The notes under the pieces are model-generated. The model saw nothing but the letters and a program-made list of their open reading frames with translations. It was not told the DNA's origin and did not search any database. From an uncultured Lachnospiraceae bacterium (GTDB taxonomy: Bacteria > Bacillota > Clostridia > Lachnospirales > Lachnospiraceae), in NCBI GenBank assembly GCA_910588565.1, contig CAJUPF010000045.1, positions 1-28,033 of the forward strand: 28,033 nucleotides of DNA, given 5' to 3'. A program made the translations under genes and the position numbers. Every line of letters starts with the position of its first letter. Position 1 is the first letter of the stretch. Below, piece by piece: positions 6,901 to 15,612 of the stretch.

Positions 6901-8529
6901 AGGACAAGGCTTTCCACCCCTGGCGTATCTTTGATTTCCCCGCCGCCGCATCATGATATTTATTCCATTGAAGACTTGGAGCAGCTGATTTATGACCTGA
7001 AAAACGCCAACCGGGATGCCAGAATTACAGTCAAACTGGTATCCGAAGCGGGCGTCGGTACGGTGGCGGCCGGAGTTGCAAAAGCCGGGGCGCAGGTAGT
7101 GCTGATCTCCGGTTATGACGGCGGAACCGGCGCAGCGCCTAAGAGTTCGATTCACAATGCCGGAATACCCTGGGAATTGGGACTTGCGGAGACACATCAG
7201 ACCCTGATTCTGAACGGGCTTCGGAATAAAGTGCGCATTGAAACAGACGGGAAACTGATGAGCGGCCGGGATGTTGCGGTTGCAGCTTTGCTGGGTGCGG
7301 AAGAATTTGGATTTGCTACGGCGCCTCTGGTAACATTAGGATGTGTGATGATGCGTGTCTGCAACCTGGATACCTGTCCGGCAGGCATTGCCACCCAGAA
7401 CCCCGAGCTTCGCAAACGTTTTGCGGGAAAACCGGAATATGTGGAAAATTTTATGCGCTTTATCGCAGAAGAACTGCGGGAATATATGGCAAAATTAGGT
7501 TTTCGTACAATCGATGAGATGGTAGGACGAAGCGATCTGCTAAAACCAAGGGGGGATTTGTCAGAGCGTGAAAAGGAGATCGACCTTTCCAGGATTTTAC
7601 AGAATCCGTTTGCAGGCCCAAAGGATAAAGTGACGTTTGATCCCAAAGCGGTTTATGATTTTGAACTGGAAAAGAGAAAAGACGCCACGGTTTTATTGAA
7701 AAAATTAAAAGGCGCACTGGATAATAAGCAGAAGCGAAGCATACATGTGGAAGTTTCCAATACAGACCGTTCGTTTGGCACGATTTTTGGATCGGAAATT
7801 ACAAAACGGTATGAAGATTCGCTCGAAGAAGATACGTTTTTGATTCAATGCAGCGGCTCAGGTGGCCAGAGCTTCGGCGCGTTTATCCCGAAGGGACTGA
7901 CACTGGAGTTGACCGGAGATTCCAATGACTATTTTGGAAAAGGGCTTTCCGGCGGGAAGCTGGTGGTGTATCCTCCGGCGGGCGTCAAGTACAAAAAGGA
8001 TGAAAATATTATTATTGGAAACGTAGCTCTTTACGGCGCGACCAGCGGCAAGGCATTTATTAACGGCGTAGCGGGCGAACGGTTCTGCGTGCGAAATTCC
8101 GGGGCAATGGCGGTTGTCGAGGGCGTCGGCGACCATGGCTGTGAATATATGACAGGAGGCCGTGTGGCTGTCATTGGAAAAACCGGCAAGAACTTTGCGG
8201 CAGGCATGAGCGGTGGTATCGCATATGTGCTGGATGAAGAGAATGATCTATATACCAGAATTAATAAGGAAATGGTATTTTCCGAAGAAATTTCCAATAA
8301 ATATGACGTAATGGAACTAAAAGACATGATCAAGGAACATGTAGCTTTGACCAATTCGGAAAAGGGGAAGGAAATCCTGGATCATTTCAGTGATTATTTA
8401 CCAAAATTTAAGAAAATTATACCGTATGATTATAATCGGATGATGATGGCGATTGTCCAGATGGAGGAAAAAGGTCTTTCTTCCGAGCAGGCACAGATTG
8501 AAGCGTTTTATGCAAGTACAAGGGATTAA
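3934..8529 (+). CDS. gltB: Glutamate synthase (NADPH), large subunit
   Basis: At 1531 residues it matches the family length of about 1500. It transfers the amide of glutamine to 2-oxoglutarate to give two glutamates, working with GltD in the cytoplasm. The catalytic cysteine is C39 in EHDNCGIGAV, so residues 1-38 would be a removable propeptide. The class II amidotransferase domain spans about 39-430, a linking domain follows, and the FMN-binding barrel lies at about 830-1210 (TGAMSYGSIS, GYDGGTGAAP). The 3Fe-4S cysteines are C1137, C1143 and C1148. The GXGXG beta-helix domain is at about 1290-1500. The frame is unbroken. A promoter lies at 3857-3885, and gltD follows after 15 bp. The start at 3934 has AAAGGATGAG upstream; M29 is an alternative closer to the cysteine. 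Confidence 0.97.
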   Translation: MSQQYKDPSKDTSMPYGNNNETNAKAQGMYDPTFEHDNCGIGAVVNIKGIKTHDTVANALKIVENLKHRAGKDAEGQTGDGVGILLQISHKFFSKAAKDIGIDRLQERDYGIGMFFFPQDELKRNQARKMFEVIVKKEGMEFLGWRQVPIDPTKLGQKAIDCMPYIMQGFVRRPAEVEKGLDFDRKLYIARRVFEQSNDDTYVASCSSRTIVYKGMFLVEQLRLFFADLQDHDYESAIATVHSRFSTNTNPSWERAHPNRLIVHNGEINTIKGNADKMLAREETMESSYLKGELLKVLPVINSEGSDSAMLDNTLEFLVMSGMELPLAVMIMIPEPWANNALMSQKKKDFYQYYATMMEPWDGPASILFSDGDMMGAVLDRNGLRPSRYYITEDDYLILSSEVGVLDIDPTKIVAKERLRPGKMLLVDTKQGRVIDDNELKAVYAGKQPYGEWLDRNLIRLEELKIPNLRVPECTKEERQRMQKAFGYTYESLREAILPMARTGSEGTSAMGIDTPLAALAGDHQPLFNYFKQLFAQVTNPPIDSIREKVVTSTTVYIGREGNLLEEKALNCQVLKVNNPILTNTDLMKIKAMQVDGFQVVELPITYYKNTSLEKAIDRLFVEADRAYRDGANILILSDRGVDENHVPIPSLLAVSALQQYLVRTKKRTAVAVILESGEPREVHHFATLLGYGACAINPYLAQDTVKQLVDEHMLDKDYYAAIHDYNHAILNGIVKIASKMGISTIQSYQGSKIFEAIGIDKEVIDKYFTNTVSRIGGITLKDIAADVDVLHSSAYDPLGLETDLTLDSRGRHKMRSGADSHLYNPATIHLLQESTKRGDYTLFKEYTKLVNAEEKNGNIRGLMDFKFPRKGVPIEEVESVNSIVTRFKTGAMSYGSISQEAHETLAVAMNRLHGKSNSGEGGEDPQRIASRHSAVNKCSAIKQVASGRFGVTSRYLVSAEEIQIKMAQGAKPGEGGHLPGKKVYPWIARTRLSTPGVSLISPPPHHDIYSIEDLEQLIYDLKNANRDARITVKLVSEAGVGTVAAGVAKAGAQVVLISGYDGGTGAAPKSSIHNAGIPWELGLAETHQTLILNGLRNKVRIETDGKLMSGRDVAVAALLGAEEFGFATAPLVTLGCVMMRVCNLDTCPAGIATQNPELRKRFAGKPEYVENFMRFIAEELREYMAKLGFRTIDEMVGRSDLLKPRGDLSEREKEIDLSRILQNPFAGPKDKVTFDPKAVYDFELEKRKDATVLLKKLKGALDNKQKRSIHVEVSNTDRSFGTIFGSEITKRYEDSLEEDTFLIQCSGSGGQSFGAFIPKGLTLELTGDSNDYFGKGLSGGKLVVYPPAGVKYKKDENIIIGNVALYGATSGKAFINGVAGERFCVRNSGAMAVVEGVGDHGCEYMTGGRVAVIGKTGKNFAAGMSGGIAYVLDEENDLYTRINKEMVFSEEISNKYDVMELKDMIKEHVALTNSEKGKEILDHFSDYLPKFKKIIPYDYNRMMMAIVQMEEKGLSSEQAQIEAFYASTRD

Positions 8530-8544
8530 GGAGGGAACGCGGAC

Positions 8545-10038
8545 ATGGGAAAACCAACAGGATTTATCGAGTATGACAGGGAGACGGCAGCAGCGGCCAC
8601 GCCAAACGAGCGTATCAAAAACTGGAATGAGTTCCATACGCCTCTCTCTATGGAAAAGCAGAAAACCCAGGGTGCAAGATGTATGAACTGCGGAGTTCCG
8701 TTTTGTCAGGCAGGTATGGATATTATGGGCATGACCAGCGGCTGTCCGCTGCACAATCTGGTGCCGGAGTGGAATGATCTGATTTTTACTGACAACTGGG
8801 AGGAAGCGTATAACCGGCTAAAGAAGACCAACAGCTTTCCGGAATTTACATCAAGAGTGTGCCCGGCGCTCTGTGAAGCGGCCTGCACTTGCGGCCACTA
8901 TGGGGATTCCGTTACGGTAAAAGAGAATGAGTATGGAATTATTGAACATGCCTACGAAATGGGCTATGCAAAAGCCAGACCGCCAAGAGTGCGCACCGGG
9001 AAAAAGGTTGCAGTCATTGGCAGCGGCCCTGCAGGGCTTGCGGCTGCCGATCAGCTGAATAAACGGGGGCATAGCGTAACGGTTTATGAGCGGGACGACA
9101 GAGTTGGCGGCCTGCTGATGTATGGGATTCCGAATATGAAACTGGAGAAGCATATTATAGACCGGAAAATCAATGTTATGAAAGAAGAAGGCATCGAATT
9201 TAGAACTGGCGTCAATGTTGGTAAGGATGTCAAAGCTGCAAAGCTGCTAAAAGAATACGATGCGGTAATTCTGGCCTGCGGCGCAAAGAATCCCAGGGAT
9301 ATCGAGGCGCCTGGCCGGGATGCCAAAGGAATTTATTTTGCGGTGGATTTTCTGGCGGCAACGACAAAAAGCCTGCTGGATTCCGATTTAAAAGACAATA
9401 CTTATATTTCGGCAAAGGGCAAAAAAGTAGTGATTATCGGCGGCGGCGATACCGGAAACGACTGTGTGGGAACATCTCTGCGCCATGGCGCGGCAAGCGT
9501 AACCCAGCTTGAAATGATGCCAAAAGCGCCGGATAGCAGAAGCGCTGACAATCCATGGCCGCAGTGGCCAAAAGTCTGCAAGACGGATTACGGCCAGGAG
9601 GAAGCGATAGCCATATTTGGCCAGGACCCACGGGTGTACCAGACGACGGTAAAAGAATTTATTAAGGATAAAAACGGTAAAGTAGCCGCTGTAAAAACAG
9701 TGAAGCTGGAACGTAAAAAGGATGAGAAGACCGGACGTATGATAATGGCAGAAATTCCGGGTTCGGAAAGCAGGATAGAGGCGGAACTGGTTTTAATCGC
9801 AGCAGGATTTCTGGGTACGCAGAAGTATGTGGCGGATGCCTTTGGCGTTGCGTTGAATGAACGGACAAATGTATCTACAGAAGACGGGAAATATGCAACC
9901 AATGTGAAAAAAGTTTTTACAGCCGGAGATATGCACAGAGGACAGTCTCTGGTGGTATGGGCAATCCGCGAAGGCAGGGAAGCGGCAAGAGAAGTAGATG
10001 AAAGTTTACTGGGATATTCGGGGCTGTCGGTACAGTAA
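8545..10038 (+). CDS. gltD: Glutamate synthase (NADPH), small subunit
   Basis: A 497-residue flavoprotein that takes electrons from NADPH and passes them through Fe-S clusters to GltB. N-terminal cysteines C46, C49, C54, C67 and then C106, C110, C114, C116 match the two 4Fe-4S motifs of the beta subunit. The FAD-binding GSGPAG motif is at 159-164 and the NADPH-binding GGGDTG at 299-304. The C-terminal TAGDMHRGQSLVVWAIREGREAA is the usual FAD closing motif. The family is normally 480-500 residues, so the gene is complete. It lies 15 bp after gltB with GGAGGG before ATG 8545, so the two are co-transcribed. Homologous subunits occur with other partners (for example SudA/NfnB-like proteins), but adjacency to gltB fixes the assignment. 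Confidence 0.97.
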   Translation: MGKPTGFIEYDRETAAAATPNERIKNWNEFHTPLSMEKQKTQGARCMNCGVPFCQAGMDIMGMTSGCPLHNLVPEWNDLIFTDNWEEAYNRLKKTNSFPEFTSRVCPALCEAACTCGHYGDSVTVKENEYGIIEHAYEMGYAKARPPRVRTGKKVAVIGSGPAGLAAADQLNKRGHSVTVYERDDRVGGLLMYGIPNMKLEKHIIDRKINVMKEEGIEFRTGVNVGKDVKAAKLLKEYDAVILACGAKNPRDIEAPGRDAKGIYFAVDFLAATTKSLLDSDLKDNTYISAKGKKVVIIGGGDTGNDCVGTSLRHGAASVTQLEMMPKAPDSRSADNPWPQWPKVCKTDYGQEEAIAIFGQDPRVYQTTVKEFIKDKNGKVAAVKTVKLERKKDEKTGRMIMAEIPGSESRIEAELVLIAAGFLGTQKYVADAFGVALNERTNVSTEDGKYATNVKKVFTAGDMHRGQSLVVWAIREGREAAREVDESLLGYSGLSVQ

Positions 10039-10058
10039 CGGTTAGGCTGCGGGCTGCT

Positions 10059-10107
10059 AAAAAAATCCGCCCTCTTTTGCCAAAGTAAATCTGGCATGGG
10101 GCGGATT
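10059..10107 (-). terminator. Terminator of the pot operon
   Basis: AATCCGCC (10064-10071) pairs with GGCGGATT (10100-10107), with an inner GCCA/TGGC pair. Read leftward the stem runs into seven T residues (A7 on plus, 10059-10065, partly within the stem). It ends the potD transcript eight bases past the stop and may also halt gltBD, though the rightward side lacks a clean T-run. Confidence 0.8.
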
Positions 10108-10114
10108 AATGTTT

Positions 10115-11170
10115 CTAATTCGACTTTAATTCTTTCCACAGCTGGTTATACAGATTCGTACCAGTTTCATCTAAATTAACAAATACCTCGCAGTTATCAA
10201 CTGTCTCCTGATCTGGGAAAATAGTCTTATCCTGCTTGGTCTCTTCATCCAGTGCATCATATACCGCCGTATTTGGCGTTGCATAATATACATAGTCAAA
10301 ATTCATCCGGGCAATATCTTCCCTGCAGAGGAAATCTAAAAACTTCTCTGCATTTTCCTGATTTTTACAGGTCTTTGGCATAAACCAGGAATCGATCCAG
10401 AGATTAGAGCCTTCCTTTGGAACCGAATAGGCCAGTTCATCGGAAAGCGACTGTGCATACGCCGCTTCGCCGGAATAAGCGACGGCAAGGGACGCATTGC
10501 CCGCTGCCATTTCATCTCCGGTTTCATCTACAAAATAGGCGTAAATCATAGGCTTTTGCTCAAGCAGCATGGAGAGCGCCTCATTCAATTCTCCCTCATC
10601 CGTTGTGTTTAAGGAGTAGCCCAGCCGCTTTAACGGAACTAAAAAACAATCCCGGACACTGTTTTCCATAATTATTTTTCCGTCATATTTTGAATCCCAG
10701 AGAACATCCCAGCTATCCGCTTCCGAGGCGCCGACTTCTGTTGTATTATAAATAATACCTACCGTGCCATAGAAAAACGGAATCGTATAGGTATGTTCCG
10801 GATCAAACGAAGCGGAGGCGTCAATAATGCTCTGGTCAATGTTCTGATAGCCCGGAATATTGTCATGATTCATGGGAAGAACCTCTTCTTCTTCGATTAA
10901 TTTCTGAATCATATAATCCGAGGTGCATAGCAAATCGTAATCAATCGATCCGGCTTTGTATTTGGTGTACATTTCCTCCGGGCTTTCATACTCTTCGTAT
11001 TCGACTTCAATCCCTGTCTCTTCTTCAAAGAGTTTGAGAGCTTCCGGATCAAAATATTTCCCGTAATTTAGTATCGTTAAGCTTTCACCGCTCTTTGCGG
11101 AGCTTCCGCAGCCTGCCAGAAGGACGGCGGTAAACATAGATGCACCAAGCGCAAAAAATTTTTTGTTCAT
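10115..11170 (-). CDS. potD: Spermidine/putrescine-binding lipoprotein
   Basis: A 351-residue extracytoplasmic solute-binding protein that captures polyamine and delivers it to the PotBC permease. The N-terminus is a lipoprotein signal with the lipobox LAGC and modified cysteine C21. The mature part opens with LTILNYGKYFDPEALKLFEEETGI, typical of PotD/PotF-like binding proteins. Further family marks are YDLLCTSDYMIQKL, YTIPFFYGTVGIIYNT and SLAVAYSGEAAYA. The length is normal. Its ATG overlaps the potC stop as ATGA (11167-11170), with AAGGAG six bases upstream. It is the last gene of the leftward operon. Whether spermidine or putrescine is preferred cannot be read here. Confidence 0.95.
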   Translation of the reverse strand: MNKKFFALGASMFTAVLLAGCGSSAKSGESLTILNYGKYFDPEALKLFEEETGIEVEYEEYESPEEMYTKYKAGSIDYDLLCTSDYMIQKLIEEEEVLPMNHDNIPGYQNIDQSIIDASASFDPEHTYTIPFFYGTVGIIYNTTEVGASEADSWDVLWDSKYDGKIIMENSVRDCFLVPLKRLGYSLNTTDEGELNEALSMLLEQKPMIYAYFVDETGDEMAAGNASLAVAYSGEAAYAQSLSDELAYSVPKEGSNLWIDSWFMPKTCKNQENAEKFLDFLCREDIARMNFDYVYYATPNTAVYDALDEETKQDKTIFPDQETVDNCEVFVNLDETGTNLYNQLWKELKSN

Positions 11171-11949
11171 GTTAGTCTCCTTTCATTCTTTTTCGGGGAA
11201 CCAAAATTCATAATCAGCAGCAGTATCAGCGCAATTCCGAATAACAGTGCAGAGAGCGCGTACATTTCCGGTTTGATTCCTTTTCGTAATTCCGTATAAA
11301 GCATGGTAGATAATGTATTGACGCCGGCGCCTTTGGTAAAGTACGTAATGGAAAAATCATCCAAAGACATCGTAACCGCCATTAAAAAGCCGGAAAACAC
11401 ACCGGGCAGTATTTCAGGCCAGATCACTTTATAAAACGCGTACAAAGGCGAAGCTCCCAAATCCAGCGCCGCTTCATACGTGGATTTGCTGGCGGAATTT
11501 AGTTTGGGCAGCACATTTAATATGACATAAGGGATGTCAAAGGTCAGATGCGCTATCAGCACCGTGGAAAATCCCAGCTTTGTAAAACGCACAAACAAAA
11601 GCATCATGGAAATACCCGTGACAATATCCGCATTCAGCAGCGGAATGTTGGTCGCGCCAAGCATAATCGCTTTTCCTTTGCTGCGCATGGCCTGGATGCC
11701 GATGGCAGCCAACGTTCCGATAATGGTTGCCAGAATGGAAGCCGTCAGGGTAATCTGCAGGGTTGTGGCAAATGCTTCCATAATCGTCTTGTTCTGAAAC
11801 ATGGAAATATACCATTTTCCGGTAAAACCGCCCCAGACAACTCTGGATTTGGAATTGTTAAAGGACAGGATTACAAGCACCAGAATCGGGAGGTATAAAA
11901 ACAGAAAAATAATGGTCAGATACAGATTGCCAAATATTTTTTTCACCAT
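11167..11949 (-). CDS. potC: Polyamine ABC transporter permease PotC
   Basis: A 260-residue inner-membrane permease of the MetI fold with about six hydrophobic helices, the first at residues 9-28. The EAA loop that docks on the ATPase is YEAALDLGASPLYAFYKVIWPEILPG, about residues 160-185. The segment MSLDDFSITYFTKG is characteristic of PotC-type permeases. It pairs with PotB to form the channel. It overlaps potB by seven bases (ATGGTGA) and potD by four, so translation is coupled across the set. The length is normal for PotC. Confidence 0.95.
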   Translation of the reverse strand: MVKKIFGNLYLTIIFLFLYLPILVLVILSFNNSKSRVVWGGFTGKWYISMFQNKTIMEAFATTLQITLTASILATIIGTLAAIGIQAMRSKGKAIMLGATNIPLLNADIVTGISMMLLFVRFTKLGFSTVLIAHLTFDIPYVILNVLPKLNSASKSTYEAALDLGASPLYAFYKVIWPEILPGVFSGFLMAVTMSLDDFSITYFTKGAGVNTLSTMLYTELRKGIKPEMYALSALLFGIALILLLIMNFGSPKKNERRLT

Positions 11950-12767
11950 ACTGCAGTTCCCTCCCCTTCTTTATTATAAGAATTCATAAGCGCCATGCTG
12001 GCGATTACAAAAATCATCAGTACAATCGAAAGCCCGCTTCCCATGTTCCAGTCCATATTCTGCATAAATTCCTGTTCAATCACATTTCCGATTAACAGTA
12101 CTTTGCCGCCGCCTAACAGGTCGGAGATAACAAAGGACGTCAGCGCCGGGACAAATACCATAATAATTCCGCTAATCATACCGGAAACCGTCAGAGGCAG
12201 AATAATTTTTACAAAAACGAGAAAATTACCGGCTCCCAAATCTCTTGCCGCATCGATGATATCCTTGCGGATTCTGCTCATGGCATTATAAATCGGCAGA
12301 ATCATAAACGGCAGAAAGTCATATACCATACCAAACACAACGGCAGAGGGCGTATTGAGCAACTGTACTTTGGGCAGTCCGATTGTCTCCAGAATGGTAT
12401 TGAGAATGCCATTGTTGGAAAGCAGAAGCTGCCACGCCAGAATACGCAGCATAAAGTTCATCCACATCGGAAGCACAAAAATAAATACGACAAAACTTTG
12501 GCTTTTTAGCTGCAGGCTGTTTAGAATCATAGCCAGAGGATACGACAGCACCAGACAGATGATCGTGCATAAAACTGCTGTTTTTAAGGACAGCAGAAGC
12601 GATTTCATATGAATGGGCGAGGCAATGGCCAGAATGTTTTCCAGGGTAAAGCTGCCGGAAGAATCGGTTATGCCGTAATATAAAATCATCAGAATCGGGA
12701 GCACGATAAATCCGATAATCCAGATCAGATAAGGCCCCGCCAGGAACTGGCGCTTAAACTTATACAT
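11943..12767 (-). CDS. potB: Polyamine ABC transporter permease PotB
   Basis: A 274-residue permease from the chosen start (MYKFKRQFLAGPYLIW), with about six membrane helices. The EAA loop reads DAARDLGAGNFLVFVKIILPLTVSG. SFVISDLLGGGKVLLIGNVIEQEF is typical of PotB/PotH permeases. I prefer ATG at 12767 over the in-frame ATG at 12788: GGTGGAG lies four bases upstream of it, and the resulting overlap with the potA stop is eight bases, in keeping with the other junctions. It works with PotC in the membrane to import polyamine. Confidence 0.93.
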   Translation of the reverse strand: MYKFKRQFLAGPYLIWIIGFIVLPILMILYYGITDSSGSFTLENILAIASPIHMKSLLLSLKTAVLCTIICLVLSYPLAMILNSLQLKSQSFVVFIFVLPMWMNFMLRILAWQLLLSNNGILNTILETIGLPKVQLLNTPSAVVFGMVYDFLPFMILPIYNAMSRIRKDIIDAARDLGAGNFLVFVKIILPLTVSGMISGIIMVFVPALTSFVISDLLGGGKVLLIGNVIEQEFMQNMDWNMGSGLSIVLMIFVIASMALMNSYNKEGEGTAVW

Positions 12768-13833
12768 CGAGCTCCACCGCCCTTTCATCGCTGGATTCCG
12801 GCTTGTTCATAATGTGGATATTAAACGGTATGACAGAAATCCCCACATGGGCGCCCACCGGAAACATCTTTGTCGTATGAACCAGCCAGTCAAAGCCGTT
12901 TGCCCTGACTTCAATTTCATAATGGACGCCTTTGAAAATTATGGAAATCACGTCGCCTTCCATAAATCCTTCCGCCGGATCGGATAATTCCACATCTTCC
13001 GGACGAATTACGACGTCTACAGGCTGTTTTTTGTCAAAACCTGTGTCCACACAGGGAATCCGGACGCCCAGAAGTTCCACGAGCTTATCTTCGATCATCG
13101 TACCGTCGATAATATTACTGTCTCCGATAAAATCGGCTACAAAGGCATTGGCAGGTTCGTTGTAAATATCCTCCGGAGATCCGATCTGCTGAATATAGCC
13201 CTGGTTCATAACAACAATGGAATCAGACATGGTCAGCGCTTCTTCCTGATCGTGCGTAACATAGACGAAGGTAATACCCAGTTCTTCTTTTAAACGGATC
13301 AATTCATACTGCATATCTTGCCGGAGTTTTAAATCCAATGCGCCTAAGGGTTCGTCTAAAAGGAGCACTTTTGGCTCGTTGACAATGGCGCGGGCGATAG
13401 CAATCCGCTGCTGCTGGCCGCCGCTTAAGGAATCCACGCTTCGTTTTTCATAGCCGTTTAAGTTGACGAGCTTTAGGGCGTATTTGATTTTATCTTCAAT
13501 ATATGCCTTGCTTTTTTTGCTGATTTTCAGGCCGAACGCAATGTTTTCCGCAATGGACATATGAGGAAACAGCGCGTATTTCTGAAAAACGGTATTTAAT
13601 TTCCTTTCGTTTGGCGGTAATGTGGTAATATCTGCCCCGTCAAAGAAAATCTGGCCCTGATCCGGCAGTTCAAAGCCGCCGAGCAGGCGCAGGGTAGTGG
13701 TCTTTCCACAACCGGATGGGCCTAAGAGCGTCATAAATTCATTTTCCCTGATCCGTAAATCCAAATCATCTAAAACGATAGTCCCATCGTAAGATTTGGA
13801 AAGATGGGAAAGATGGATGAATTCTTTTTCCAT
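12760..13833 (-). CDS. potA: Polyamine ABC transporter ATP-binding protein
   Basis: A 357-residue ATPase that powers the PotBC channel. Walker A is GPSGCGKTT (38-46). The Q-loop is NTVFQKYALFPHMS, the signature LSGGQQQRIAIARA, Walker B VLLLDEPLGALD, and the switch histidine is in YVTHDQEEA. After about residue 240 comes a TOBE-type regulatory domain (DVVIRPEDVEL) that ends at VELDV. The length is normal for PotA. The start at 13833 has AAGGAGG upstream and is 24 bp from the stop of the regulator gene, so the two are likely co-transcribed. The order regulator-A-B-C-D is common in Firmicutes. Confidence 0.96.
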   Translation of the reverse strand: MEKEFIHLSHLSKSYDGTIVLDDLDLRIRENEFMTLLGPSGCGKTTTLRLLGGFELPDQGQIFFDGADITTLPPNERKLNTVFQKYALFPHMSIAENIAFGLKISKKSKAYIEDKIKYALKLVNLNGYEKRSVDSLSGGQQQRIAIARAIVNEPKVLLLDEPLGALDLKLRQDMQYELIRLKEELGITFVYVTHDQEEALTMSDSIVVMNQGYIQQIGSPEDIYNEPANAFVADFIGDSNIIDGTMIEDKLVELLGVRIPCVDTGFDKKQPVDVVIRPEDVELSDPAEGFMEGDVISIIFKGVHYEIEVRANGFDWLVHTTKMFPVGAHVGISVIPFNIHIMNKPESSDERAVELDV

Positions 13834-13857
13834 GGTAAAAGCCTCCTTATGTAAAAA

Positions 13858-14400
13858 CTAGAAACTTGGCGGCGTGGTGATCCAGAGAATCACGGCATCG
13901 TATTTCCCCGGATTTTCCAGGCGGTGCTTTTTGGTGGAAGGATATGCAAAGGATTCCCCGGTGTGCAGGGTATATTTCTGCGTCCCGAAAATCAGACGAA
14001 CCGTACCCTTTAGTACATATCCAAATTCCTCGCCCTCATGGGGCAGCAGTTCTTCGGAAATGCCGCCGGGCTTTAATGTTAGCCGGATTGGTTCCATCGT
14101 ATTCTTCTGGGCGTTGGGAATCACCCATTCGATGATGTTTTTCCGGTCTTCGTCAATTTTTTCAAAATAATCTTCATTTTTAAATACAATCTGCTCCGGC
14201 CCCTGTTCCGCAAAAAATTCCGCCGGCGTCGTGCCTAAGCACTGGATAATATCCAGAAGCGTGCTGACAGACGGCGTATTCTGGTTGCGTTCTAACTGTG
14301 AAATAAATCCTTTCGTAAGCTCCGCCCGATCCGCAAGCTCCTGCTGGGTCAGGCCGTAAAAAATCCGAAGTTCTTTCATTCTTTTTCCTATATCCATCAT
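13858..14400 (-). CDS. XRE-family regulator with cupin domain
   Basis: A 180-residue transcription factor. An N-terminal XRE helix-turn-helix (about residues 5-62, with LTQQELADRAELTKGFISQLERN as recognition region) is joined to a C-terminal cupin barrel (about 105-175, PHEGEEFGYVLKGTVRLIFG then YPSTKKHRLENP). This layout matches the PuuR/SinR-cupin group, whose members often control polyamine or amino-acid genes and sense a small ligand through the cupin. It is first in the pot operon, so it most likely controls the importer and itself. ATG at 14400 is used: AAGGAG lies eight bases upstream. The ligand is unproven; a polyamine is the natural guess. Confidence 0.9.
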   Translation of the reverse strand: MMDIGKRMKELRIFYGLTQQELADRAELTKGFISQLERNQNTPSVSTLLDIIQCLGTTPAEFFAEQGPEQIVFKNEDYFEKIDEDRKNIIEWVIPNAQKNTMEPIRLTLKPGGISEELLPHEGEEFGYVLKGTVRLIFGTQKYTLHTGESFAYPSTKKHRLENPGKYDAVILWITTPPSF

Positions 14401-14422
14401 AAAAGGGACTCCTTTGCAGAAA

Positions 14423-14450
14423 ACTAATAGTAGATTTTTAGTTTACTAAT
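14423..14450. promoter_or_regulatory. Candidate operator for the pot regulator
   Basis: TTAGTTTACTAA (14438-14449) is an inverted repeat of TTAGT and ACTAA around TT. The half-site ACTAAT recurs at 14423-14428 and 14445-14450. The site lies just downstream of the predicted start of the regulator-pot transcript, where binding would block transcription. Assignment to the XRE-cupin protein is inference from position. Confidence 0.4.
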
Positions 14451-14468
14451 TATAAACAAACAAGGAAT

Positions 14469-14496
14469 ATTTTATCGAAAAAAATAAAAATGTCAA
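14469..14496 (-). promoter_or_regulatory. Promoter of the regulator-potABCD operon
   Basis: On the minus strand a perfect TTGACA (14496-14491) is followed after 16 bp by TAAAAT (14474-14469). Transcription would start near 14462, about 60 nt before the regulator start. Confidence 0.75.
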
Positions 14497-14868
14497 TAGG
14501 AAAATTTAAAAAATCTTAAGATATTTATTTGAGGCTACAAATGGGTGTTGGAGTGTTTGGCAGGGAGAAGGAATTTATTTTGTTCCGACATCTTCCTGGC
14601 TGCGCTATTTTGAGTTGTAAGTTGAGAAACAGTATTTGCCCTAAGTTACAACACTGGGAGTAAAATGTGATAAATTATAAATTGCAGAGTTTTTGTTAAA
14701 TAATATGGAATTTGTAGATACTTTTAGTCGTGTTACGGATCTTGATACTGGAGAGAGTGAGGATCTGGTTATTCTATGATGATGCAAAATACAGAGATTC
14801 AATAGGTAACTTGGTTTGCTTATTGTAGTAATATTGGTAAGTACTGTGATTATTAGAAGGATAATATT
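14497..14868. other. AT-rich gene-free stretch
   Basis: No intact gene is seen. There is a weak inverted repeat, GTTGTAA (14614-14620) with TTACAAC (14646-14652). A short open stretch from ATG 14704 gives a 24-residue peptide with no RBS and no recognisable family, so it is more likely a relic than a gene. Base composition is more AT-rich than the flanking gltBD and pot regions and continues so into the pseudogene. Confidence 0.5.
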
Positions 14869-15548
14869 ATGAGAAAAATAACAAGCTTATTTATGGCACT
14901 ATTATTGTTTGCTGCTTTATGTACAGATTATGTACAAGCAGAGGTTGGTCAGATAGAATGGGAGAAGAACGGGGTAGAATTTCCAATTCAGGATAGGGCT
15001 ACAACTCCGGATCTTTTTGCTTCGCGCTTCAAAATTTATGGGCAGGATTATTCTGGCGAAGGGCAAAGCAGAATAGCAGAAGAAGGCGTGGAGAGTATTG
15101 CCGGCTGGGGACAGTATCATGGTCTGTCAAATATCATGTTGCCTAGTTCCATTAAAATAATTGGCGATGAAGCATTTCATCTATGCCCAAGATTATCAGA
15201 TTTTGTAATTCCAGATGGTGTCAAAGAGATTGGACGCAATGCATTTTCAGATTGCGATAATCTTACCAATATTTCTATTCCTGCAAGTGTGGAAAAGAAG
15301 AGTGGGACAGGATAACGATTGATGGATTAAATGATGATATATATAGCGAATATCATATATGGCAAAGAAATTACTTCCTTGAATGTAGACCATACATTAG
15401 AGGTTGTTGGCAGTAAAGCGCCTACATGTTTAGAAAATGGAAATATCTTTTATTTTAATGTATAGATTGCGGGAAATGTTATAGCGATCCGACAGGAATT
15501 TATGAAGCAAGTAGCATTTTCATTGAGAAACATGAAGATGTATGCTAA
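14869..15548 (+). pseudogene. Broken secreted surface protein (LRR_5/BspA-like)
   Basis: The first frame (14869-15315, 148 codons) has a signal peptide (MRKITSLFMALLLFAALC, cleaved near QAEV). It then has BspA-type leucine-rich units (LPSSIKIIGDEAFHLCPRLSDFVIPDGVKEIGRNAFSDCDNLTNISIP, about residues 95-142) and stops soon after. Coding potential resumes downstream: HTLEVVGSKAPTCLENGNIFYFN in one frame, then after a one-base shift near 15462, CIDCGKCYSDPTG, ending at 15548. That second part is a repeat common in cell-surface proteins of gut Firmicutes. At least two frame disruptions and missing LRR units mark the gene as decayed. Confidence 0.75.
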
Positions 15549-15612
15549 TATAATTAACAGTAAGACGGATTATAACATGAAAAGTAAAGAGATTTGTTGG
15601 AGGAATGATTTT

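Noticed and set aside
6460..7197. 245-codon frame antisense to gltB
   Set aside because: It lies wholly inside the conserved FMN and amidotransferase-linked region of gltB; it is a composition artefact of the opposite strand.
14704..14778. Short peptide frame (24 codons) in the AT-rich gap
   Set aside because: No ribosome binding site and no family resemblance; at best a relic.
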